Of a stretch of DNA of 64,000 nt, positions 44,032-51,042 are shown in pieces. Source of the stretch: Rhodospirillales bacterium 24-66-33 (GTDB taxonomy: Bacteria; Pseudomonadota; Alphaproteobacteria; Reyranellales; Reyranellaceae); NCBI GenBank assembly GCA_002281855.1, contig NCHQ01000023.1, positions 1-64,000 of the forward strand, given 5' to 3'. Below the pieces are notes generated by a model. The model was not told where the DNA came from and searched no databases. It worked only from the letters and a program-made list of their open reading frames with translations. Within the stretch, counting starts at the first letter, position 1. Each line of letters starts with the position of its first letter. A program made the translations under genes and the position numbers.

Positions 44032-44622
44032 ATGCTTCGTCATTTCCGTGCTTCGCTCGTCATGCTGGTCCTGATGACCGCGCTGCTGGGCATCGCCTAT
44101 CCGTTGGCCATGGTGGGTGTTGCCGGGGCGGCCTTTCCGGGCCAGGCCGGCGGCTCCCTCCTCCAGAAGGACGGCAAGGTCGTGGGCTCGAGCCTGATCG
44201 GCCAGTCCTTCACCGGCGAGACGTTTTTCCACGGCCGCCCCTCGGCGACGACCGATACCGACCCGGCGGACTCGACCAAGACGGTCGCGGCGCCCTACAA
44301 CGCGGCCAACTCGGCCGGCTCGAACCTCGGCCCGACCTCCAAGGCCTTGGTCGACCGCGTCAAGGAGGACGCCGACAAGCTCGGCAAGGGTGTGCCGGTC
44401 GATCTGGTCACGACCTCGGGCAGCGGCCTCGATCCGCACATCTCTCCCGAGGCAGCCGCTTGGCAGGTGCCGCGCGTCGCCAAGGCGCGGGGCCTGCCCG
44501 AGGCGCAGGTGCAGGCGCTGGTGGCGCAGCACACCGAAGGCCGCATGTACGGGCTGCTGGGCGAGCCGCGGGTCAATGTGCTGCAGCTCAACCTCGCCCT
44601 CGACGCGCTGCCCAAGCGGTGA
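44032..44622 (+). CDS. kdpC: potassium-transporting ATPase subunit C
   Basis: The product has 196 residues. One N-terminal TM helix (residues 9-33) is followed by a periplasmic/cytoplasmic domain with the family motifs SLIGQSFTGETFFHGRPSAT, SGSNLGPTSKALVDRV, SGSGLDPHISPEAA and LLGEPRVNVLQLNLALD. AAGGAGA precedes the ATG. It completes the KdpFABC complex. Confidence 0.97.
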   Translation: MLRHFRASLVMLVLMTALLGIAYPLAMVGVAGAAFPGQAGGSLLQKDGKVVGSSLIGQSFTGETFFHGRPSATTDTDPADSTKTVAAPYNAANSAGSNLGPTSKALVDRVKEDADKLGKGVPVDLVTTSGSGLDPHISPEAAAWQVPRVAKARGLPEAQVQALVAQHTEGRMYGLLGEPRVNVLQLNLALDALPKR

Positions 44623-44637
44623 CAATGATCCGGCAGA

Positions 44638-47307
44638 ATGCCCACCGCCGTTGACGATCTGCGGCCCTCGCCCGACGCGCTCCTGAAGGCGGCGGAGAAG
44701 GAGTCGCGCGGCAAGCACAAGATCTTCCTCGGCGCCGCACCCGGCGTCGGCAAGACCTGGGAGATGCTGTCGGCGGCCCACCGTCGGCTCCGCGAGGGGG
44801 CCGACGTGGTGGTCGGCGTCGTCGAGACCCATGGCCGGGTCGAGACCGAGGCGCAGCTCAAGGGGCTCGAGATCCTGCCGCGCCGCTCCGTCGACTATCG
44901 CGGCCGCACGATCGGGGAGATGGACCTCGACGCCATCCTGAAGCGGCGGCCGGCGCTGGTCCTGGTCGACGAACTCGCCCACACCAATGCCGAGGGCAGC
45001 CGGCACCCCAAGCGCTATCTCGACGTCGAGGAGCTCCTGGCGGCCGGCATCGACGTCTATTCGACACTGAACGTCCAGCATATCGAGAGCCTGAACGACG
45101 TGGTCGCCCGCATCACGCGCATCCGCGTGCGCGAGACGGTACCGGACCATGTCGTCGATGCCGCCGACGAAGTCGAGCTGATCGATCTGACGCCGGCCGA
45201 CCTGATCGCGCGCCTCGCCGAAGGGAAGGTCTATGTCCGCGACCAGGCGCAGCGCGCGCTCCGCCACTATTTCTCGCCCGGTAACCTGACGGCGCTGCGC
45301 GAGTTGGCGCTCAGGCGCACCGCGCTGCGCGTCGACGAGCAGATGCGCAGCTACATGCGCGAACATGCCATCGCCGGTCCCTGGGCGGCGGGCGAGCGGG
45401 TGATCGTCTGCCTCGATCCGGGGCCGGGGGCGGCCAACGCCGTGCGGGCCGCCAAGCGCAGCGCCGACGCGCTCGATGCCGAGCTGATCGCGCTCTATGT
45501 CGAGACCGACCGGCACGCCACGCTCTCGGAGGCCGAACATGCGCGCCTCGCCGAGGCCCAGCGTCTGGCAGCCCGGCTTGGGGCGGAGGTCGTGACCTTG
45601 CCCGGCCGCTCGGTCGTCGAGGAAATCGTGGCCTTCGCGCGCTCGCGGAATGCCACGCGCGTCGTGGTCGGCAAGTCGCGGCGGTCGCGCTGGTTCGAGC
45701 TGCGCCATGGCTCGGTGGTCGACGAGCTGGTGCGCTCGGGATCGGGCCTTGCCGTCGAGGTGGCGCCCTCGGCCGATGGAGAGCAGAAGGCCGGCCCGCG
45801 CGGTTGGCTGCGGGACGTGCCGCTGACGCCGGGCCCCTATCTCGAAGGCAGTCTGGCGACGGCGGTCGCGACCGTCGCCGGAGTGCTGATCGATCGCCTG
45901 ATCGTGCTGCCCAACATCTCGCTGGTCTACGTGCTCCCCGTGCTGTTTTCCGCCGCACGCCACGGCCTGGTGCCGTCGCTCTGGGTGTCGGCGCTGAGCG
46001 TCGCCTGCTTCAACTTCTTCTTCCTGCCGCCGCTCTACCAATTCACGATCGCCGATCCGGCCAACGTGATGGCCCTCTTCCTGTTCGTCGTCGTGGCGGT
46101 CATCGCGAGCGCGCTGGCGGCCAGGACGCGCACGCAGACCGAGTCGGCGCGTCGCGAGGCGCGCACCACCGCCGGGCTCTACGCCTTCAGCCGCAAGATC
46201 GCCGGTGTCGTCGAACTCTACGATCTGCTGTGGATCGTGGTTTCGCACTTGGCGCGCCTGCTGCAGGCTGAGATCGTGGTGCTGATGCCGGAGGAGGGCC
46301 AGCTTACCACCCGGGCAGCCTTTCCTCCCGATGGCGCGCTGAGCGACGCCGATCTCGCCGCCGCGCGCTGGTCCTGGGATGCCGACCGGCCCGCAGGCCG
46401 CGGCACAGATACCCTGCCGGGAGGACGCTGGCTGTTCGTGCCCATTCGCACCAGCCGTTCGGCCATTGCGGTGATTGGCGTGCTGCCCAACAAGGAGGGT
46501 CACGAGCTCTCGGCCGGCGAACGCCGCCTGCTCGAGGCCGTCGGCAACCAGGCCGCCGTGGCCATCGAGCGCGTGACTCTTGCGGAAGACATCGACCAGG
46601 CTCGCCTGGGGGCGGAGCGCGAACGGCTGCGCTCGGCGATGCTGACTTCGGTCTCGCACGATCTGCGCACGCCGCTCGCCTCGATCATCGGCTCGCTGTC
46701 CAGCCTGCGCAGCTTCGGCGCACGTTACGATGCAGCGGCGCGCGAGGAGCTGCTGGCGACGGCGCAGGGCGAGGCCGAGCGGCTCGACCGCTTCGTCGGC
46801 AACCTTCTCGACATGACGCGCCTCGATGCCGGCGCCATCGTCCCAAAGCGCGAGGCCGTGGAAGTGGGCGACCTGATCTCCACCGCCTTGCGCCGCGCCG
46901 CACCGCTGTTGGCCGGCCACGAGGTCGCCAGCATCGTGCCGCCGGCGCTGCCTTCCTTGCCGCTCGACTTCGTGCTGGCCGAGCAGGCCCTGTTCAACCT
47001 GCTCGACAATGCCGCCAAGTATTCCCCGCCCGGCGGCCGTCTCTCGGTGGAGGCCCGGCTCGCCGGATCGAGGATCGAGATCATCATGCGCGACGAGGGG
47101 CCGGGCATCGCCGAGGCTGACCTCGAACGCATCTTCGAGAAGTTCTATCGCGCCGAGTCGGGGGATCGGCGGCGTGCCGGCACGGGACTGGGGCTTGCCA
47201 TCGCCCGCGGTTTCGTCGAAGCCATGGGCGGCACGCTCACGGCGCGCAATCGCGAGGATCGCAGCGGAGCGGAGTTCGTGGTGAGTTTTCCGGTATCCTC
47301 AAAATGA
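44638..47307 (+). CDS. kdpD: Kdp sensor histidine kinase
   Basis: The product has 889 residues. The N-terminal KdpD domain has Walker A LGAAPGVGKT (31-40) and Walker-B-like ALVLVDELAHTN. Then come a Usp-like domain (VIVCLDPGPGAANAVRAAKRSAD), four TM helices (about 400-500, including LPNISLVYVLPVLFSAARHG), a GAF-like domain and a histidine kinase with phosphoacceptor His674 in SVSHDLRTPL, and the ATPase boxes NLLDNAAKYSPPGG and GTGLGLAIARGF. It senses low K+ or turgor. It starts 15 bases after kdpC and overlaps kdpE by 4. Confidence 0.97.
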   Translation: MPTAVDDLRPSPDALLKAAEKESRGKHKIFLGAAPGVGKTWEMLSAAHRRLREGADVVVGVVETHGRVETEAQLKGLEILPRRSVDYRGRTIGEMDLDAILKRRPALVLVDELAHTNAEGSRHPKRYLDVEELLAAGIDVYSTLNVQHIESLNDVVARITRIRVRETVPDHVVDAADEVELIDLTPADLIARLAEGKVYVRDQAQRALRHYFSPGNLTALRELALRRTALRVDEQMRSYMREHAIAGPWAAGERVIVCLDPGPGAANAVRAAKRSADALDAELIALYVETDRHATLSEAEHARLAEAQRLAARLGAEVVTLPGRSVVEEIVAFARSRNATRVVVGKSRRSRWFELRHGSVVDELVRSGSGLAVEVAPSADGEQKAGPRGWLRDVPLTPGPYLEGSLATAVATVAGVLIDRLIVLPNISLVYVLPVLFSAARHGLVPSLWVSALSVACFNFFFLPPLYQFTIADPANVMALFLFVVVAVIASALAARTRTQTESARREARTTAGLYAFSRKIAGVVELYDLLWIVVSHLARLLQAEIVVLMPEEGQLTTRAAFPPDGALSDADLAAARWSWDADRPAGRGTDTLPGGRWLFVPIRTSRSAIAVIGVLPNKEGHELSAGERRLLEAVGNQAAVAIERVTLAEDIDQARLGAERERLRSAMLTSVSHDLRTPLASIIGSLSSLRSFGARYDAAAREELLATAQGEAERLDRFVGNLLDMTRLDAGAIVPKREAVEVGDLISTALRRAAPLLAGHEVASIVPPALPSLPLDFVLAEQALFNLLDNAAKYSPPGGRLSVEARLAGSRIEIIMRDEGPGIAEADLERIFEKFYRAESGDRRRAGTGLGLAIARGFVEAMGGTLTARNREDRSGAEFVVSFPVSSK

Positions 47308-47987
47308 CGGCTGACGGCGCCACCATCCTTATCGTCGAGGACGAGCCGCCGATCCGCCGGCTGCTGCGCACGACCTTGGCCGCCCACGACTACCGAATCC
47401 TGGAAGCCGGAACGGGCGCCGAGGCGCTGCAGGCCATGCGGCATCATCGGCCGGACCTCGTTCTGCTCGATCTCGGCCTGCCCGATCGCGACGGACTCGA
47501 GCTGATCGGCGACATCCGCAAGCTGGCGCCGGTGCCCATCGTCGTGTTGTCGGGCCGCGGCGACGAGTCGGCCAAGGTGGCGGCCCTCGATTCCGGCGCC
47601 GACGACTACGTCACCAAGCCGTTCGGTGCCGAGGAGCTGATGGCGCGCCTACGGGCGGCGCTCCGTCACCGGCTGCAGCAGCAGGGCGCGGACCGGTCTT
47701 TCTCCAGCGGCATGCTCAAGGTCGATCTGGTGCGCCGGCTGGTCGAGCGGGGCGGCGAAGCGGTGAAGCTGTCGCCCAAGGAATACGACATCCTCGAACA
47801 ACTCGCGATCCATGCCGGCAAGGTGCTGACGCATCGGCACCTGCTGCGCGAAGTATGGCGCGACGAGGCGGTCGATCCGCAGTACCTGCGTGTCTACATC
47901 CGCCAGCTTCGCCAGAAGATCGAGACCGATCCGGCCTCGCCGCAACACGTGCTCACCGAGCCTGGGGTCGGCTACCGGCTGGTCTGA
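47304..47987 (+). CDS. kdpE: Kdp operon response regulator
   Basis: A 227-residue OmpR/PhoB-type regulator. The receiver has the acidic pair ED at 12-13, phospho-Asp56 in LVLLDLGLPDRDG, and Lys in DDYVTKPFG. The C-terminal winged helix contains LSPKEYDILEQLAIHAGKVLTHRHLLREVWRDEAVDPQYLRVYIRQLRQKIE. It activates the kdp operon when phosphorylated by KdpD. Its last 35 bases overlap the convergent gene that ends at 47953. Confidence 0.96.
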   Translation: MTADGATILIVEDEPPIRRLLRTTLAAHDYRILEAGTGAEALQAMRHHRPDLVLLDLGLPDRDGLELIGDIRKLAPVPIVVLSGRGDESAKVAALDSGADDYVTKPFGAEELMARLRAALRHRLQQQGADRSFSSGMLKVDLVRRLVERGGEAVKLSPKEYDILEQLAIHAGKVLTHRHLLREVWRDEAVDPQYLRVYIRQLRQKIETDPASPQHVLTEPGVGYRLV

Positions 47988-48402
47988 AGACAAGCCGGCC
48001 GGCCCTGTGATCGAACGCAACCACGACGAAGCCCGCGCTGGCCGCGCGATCGCGGATGGCGGCAAGTCCTGTGCGGCAGACGCACTCCGTGCCTTCCACG
48101 ATCACGCGGCCGCTGGCTCCGGTCCGGCGGCGCGCGGCCTGCAGCGCCTCGCAGAGTTCGTCTTCGCTGGCGACGTCGACGATCCAGGCGAGGTCGGCGG
48201 CTTCACCGTCCGGCGCGACCGTGTCCGGACGCAGGCTCCTTACGCATTCGCAGCCGCGACGCATGAGGGCGAGAAGGAGCGGGAGGGTGTGATGGCCGAT
48301 GACGGCGACGCTTGCCGTGGGTGGCAGGTGCGCGACCGCCATGACTTGATCGACGAGGGCTCCCGACGGGTCGTCGGGAGCAGAAGACAGGATGTCGAGC
48401 AT
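47953..48402 (-). CDS. small Rossmann-like protein of unknown function
   Basis: The product has 149 residues. ATG 48402 has GGAGGAA seven bases upstream, which strongly supports translation. SVAVIGHHTLPLLLALMRRGCECVRSL followed by DLAWIVDVASEDELCEALQAARRRTG and GRVIVEGTE looks like half of a Rossmann or SAM-methyltransferase fold, but no cofactor motif is complete. No family is recognised. It contains four Cys. It is the last gene of the leftward run containing srfB and srfC (114 bases after the 2H-like gene) and overlaps kdpE convergently. Confidence 0.65.
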   Translation of the reverse strand: MLDILSSAPDDPSGALVDQVMAVAHLPPTASVAVIGHHTLPLLLALMRRGCECVRSLRPDTVAPDGEAADLAWIVDVASEDELCEALQAARRRTGASGRVIVEGTECVCRTGLAAIRDRAASAGFVVVAFDHRAGRLVFRPAGSRPQAR

Positions 48403-48515
48403 ATGAGATTCCTCCGGGACGCCTCCGATATGGCGGAGGGTCCCGTAGGAATTCGAGAGGGCTGGACGCACGCCGGCATAGCCCCGCCATAAAGACGGGT
48501 TGTTCGCCTCAAAGG

Positions 48516-49391
48516 CTACTTGGCGACCTTGGCGCCCGTCGCGACGTTGATCACGGAGCCGTCCTCGAGGCTCAGGCGATAGATCTCGCGCAGAACGTTG
48601 CCGGCAAAGCCCAGCTCGACGATCGATACCGTCTTGAACGCGGTCGGGATACCGTCGGGCAGGATCTGGTTGAACTCGACGGCGGTCTGGTTGAACGCCG
48701 CCTGGATCTCCGGCGTGAACTTCGCCATCGAGTAGACCAGCGTGTTGTGCGGATTGTGCGGGCGCAGTTCCTTGCCGTCCTTCACGGTGTTGATGCCGCT
48801 CACGCCGACCGTCTGGACGAGTTCCTTGCCGGCATCGCCCATTGCCGCATAGACCGGCCCGGTGACGCGCGGCAGCGGACCGTCGCGCAGCGGCGTCAGC
48901 GCCGGCGTGGCGAGCGTATTGAAGGCCATCATGGCCTCGAAGCTTGCGCCTTCCTTCACGATGCCGAGGTCGAGCCACCAGGGATGGCCGGCGCCCTTGG
49001 CCGCTTCGGTCGTATAGAAGGTCTTGAGCGTGACGTTGAGGACCGGCGGCAGCTTCGGCATGGCCTTCAGCATCTTGTCCGGCGTCGTCGGATCGGCGTT
49101 GTGGATGTGCAGCACCGTGACGTGCGGGATGTTGAAGCGTAGCGTCTCGTCGATGAGGTTGGCGTTCAGCAGCTTCTCGCGCAGCAAGCCGCCGATCGTG
49201 ATGGACAGAAGGTCGTTCACTTCCTTCGGCAGCGTGTAGACCAGCCCGAAGGTGCGCTTGTGTTCGCGGAAGGCGGACGAGGCGAGCGAGCTATTGTCGA
49301 TCGCGCCCTGTGCCAGAGCGGGCTGGGCGGCCAGCAGGGCCGAGCCTGCAAGGACAAGGGCGGTCAGCCTGCCGACGATCTTGATCTTCAT
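48516..49391 (-). CDS. secreted protein with two H-x-T motifs (2H-phosphoesterase-like)
   Basis: The product has 291 residues with a signal peptide ending near QPALAQGA (28). Two H-x-T-x motifs occur in hydrophobic strands: His90-Val-Thr92 in FNIPHVTVLHIHN and His215-Asn-Thr217 in NPHNTLVYSMAK, about 125 residues apart. Paired H-x-T/S motifs define the 2H phosphoesterase (LigT/2'-5' RNA ligase) superfamily, which cleaves cyclic or 2',5'-phosphodiester bonds. Export to the periplasm would be unusual for the family. The call rests on the motifs alone. It follows the small secreted gene by 65 bases. Confidence 0.55.
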   Translation of the reverse strand: MKIKIVGRLTALVLAGSALLAAQPALAQGAIDNSSLASSAFREHKRTFGLVYTLPKEVNDLLSITIGGLLREKLLNANLIDETLRFNIPHVTVLHIHNADPTTPDKMLKAMPKLPPVLNVTLKTFYTTEAAKGAGHPWWLDLGIVKEGASFEAMMAFNTLATPALTPLRDGPLPRVTGPVYAAMGDAGKELVQTVGVSGINTVKDGKELRPHNPHNTLVYSMAKFTPEIQAAFNQTAVEFNQILPDGIPTAFKTVSIVELGFAGNVLREIYRLSLEDGSVINVATGAKVAK

Positions 49392-49456
49392 CGCATTTCC
49401 CCCGAGTTAGCCAGACGCACAGTAGGTGCAATTCGCGTGCCTGCTGACAAGGAGAT

Positions 49457-49939
49457 TCAGGAGGCGCACTCCGCGCGCATGGCCGGCGTGATCGGATCGA
49501 GCGGCATGCTCAGTTTGCAGTGATAGTCGAAGGCCGTCCGATACGGCGCGGCGATGCGGGCCTTGGCCTGGATCGGCAGGACGAAGCGGTTGCCGCGGCG
49601 GTCGATCTGCTGGCGGCCGTAGCCGATGTTGGTGCCGTCCGGAAAGTAGGCGTCGAAGAAGGAGTGCCCGGCCGTCGAGGTGAATTCGACGGTCAGCACG
49701 GCGCCATCGAGACAGTCGAAGCGCGGGCCGCTCTTGAGCACGCCGGTCTCGGTGTTCTTTCCCGAAGGCCCGGAGACGGTCCAGTTCGATGTCGAGCCCG
49801 TCTTCGTGGTTTCGGCTTTCAGGACGCCACAGGTCAGACTGCTCGGCGGCGGCGGGCTCGCAGGTTTATTCGCCGTTTGTGCGTGCGCAGGTCCGGCTAG
49901 GAACACCGCCGTCACCGGCAGCAACAGGCTCATCTTCAT
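49457..49939 (-). CDS. small secreted protein in the srf gene run
   Basis: A 160-residue protein of no recognised family. A signal peptide (MKMSLLLPVTAVFLAGPAHAQ) is followed by a proline-rich linker and a beta-rich domain with four Cys (TCGVLK, FDCLDG, DYHCKLSM, AECAS), probably two disulfides. Its ATG overlaps the stop of the upstream Sel1/TPR gene by 4 bases, so translation is coupled and it belongs to the same operon as srfC. Confidence 0.7.
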   Translation of the reverse strand: MKMSLLLPVTAVFLAGPAHAQTANKPASPPPPSSLTCGVLKAETTKTGSTSNWTVSGPSGKNTETGVLKSGPRFDCLDGAVLTVEFTSTAGHSFFDAYFPDGTNIGYGRQQIDRRGNRFVLPIQAKARIAAPYRTAFDYHCKLSMPLDPITPAMRAECAS

Positions 49940-51033
49940 TTCGGGAGACCGTCCAGCGCCTTCTTCGCATCGGCATCGTTCTGGGCCGCTGCCTGTTGCA
50001 GCCAGACCTTGGCCTTTGTCACATCGGCGGTGAGGCCGGCGCCGCCCTTGGCCAACAGGAGGCCGAGCTTGCGCTGGGCTTCCGCGAGGCCCGTCAGCGC
50101 GGCGCGCTCGTACCAGTCCGCCGCCTGGACGCCGTCCTGCGGGAAGCCTGCCTTGGCCGGACTCGTCGGATCGTAGAAGGAGGCCAGTTCGACCTGGGCC
50201 GCGGCGTTGCCCTGCTCGGCGGCCTGGCGGAACACCAGGAAAGCGGCGCCCATGTCGCCCGACTTGGCGAAGTCACGCGCCTTGGCCAGCATCGCATCGG
50301 GCGCCGGCTTGGTCGCCAGATACTCCGCCACCGTCTCACGCACCGACTTCGCGGGTGGTTGCGGGGCCGGCGGCTGAAGGGGCGTGGGCGCGGGCGGCGG
50401 CGCCGCGGCGACGACAGGCTCCGGCGGATGGAGATGGTTGGTCCAGTAGTAATAGCCGCCGCCCACCGCCAGCAGGACCAGCACGCCGGCGATCATCCAG
50501 CCCGTCGCGCCGGACCGCTTCGGGAGATCGGCCATGGGATCGCGTGCCGCCCGCAGGTCGGGACGAGGTGGAAACGGGGGTGGCGGTTCGGCGGCGACCT
50601 CGAGCGGTGGCGGCAGTTCGGGCTCGGGCGCCGGGGGCGGTGCCTGCCGTCCGCGAAGCCGCACGGTGTCGTCGTAGCTGCCGGAGGCGCCGGCGGCGCC
50701 GGAGGTCAGCATCGCAGGCCAGGCCACGACCGTGGTGCCGACGACGCCGATATCGGGCTCGCGCACGCGCAAGCGGACGGTCGCGATGCCGGCCAGACGG
50801 TCGCAGATCTCGGGGCCGAGATGGAATTCGAGGACCTCGCCGTTGCGCCGCACCTCGTCGGGCATCAGCCAGGTCTCGGTGCGGCGCCAGCCATCGTCGG
50901 CCAGGTGCGTATCCGGTCCCTGCTGGCGCTGGATCGAGAGGGTGAGTCCTTCGGCGGCGGCGTCGAGTTCGCTCACGCGCAACAGCGCGTGACCGGGTTC
51001 CGGCAGCGGGGTGATGGTCGCGCGAACGGGCAT
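49936..51033 (-). CDS. membrane-anchored Sel1/TPR-repeat protein in the srf operon
   Basis: The product has 365 residues. The N-terminal soluble domain (1-115) is beta-rich with no family I know. A proline-rich stretch (130-160) leads to one TM helix (about 178-198, TGWMIAGVLVLLAVGGGYYYW), a second proline-rich linker, and then Sel1-like repeats on the far side (AFLVFRQAAEQGNAAAQVELASFY, AADWYERAALTGLAEAQRKLGLLL, AKVWLQQAAAQNDADAKKAL). With the TM in this orientation the repeats would be periplasmic. It starts 9 bases after srfC. It probably links the cytoplasmic Srf proteins to the envelope. Confidence 0.75.
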   Translation of the reverse strand: MPVRATITPLPEPGHALLRVSELDAAAEGLTLSIQRQQGPDTHLADDGWRRTETWLMPDEVRRNGEVLEFHLGPEICDRLAGIATVRLRVREPDIGVVGTTVVAWPAMLTSGAAGASGSYDDTVRLRGRQAPPPAPEPELPPPLEVAAEPPPPFPPRPDLRAARDPMADLPKRSGATGWMIAGVLVLLAVGGGYYYWTNHLHPPEPVVAAAPPPAPTPLQPPAPQPPAKSVRETVAEYLATKPAPDAMLAKARDFAKSGDMGAAFLVFRQAAEQGNAAAQVELASFYDPTSPAKAGFPQDGVQAADWYERAALTGLAEAQRKLGLLLAKGGAGLTADVTKAKVWLQQAAAQNDADAKKALDGLPK

Positions 51034-51042
51034 TGAAACGCT

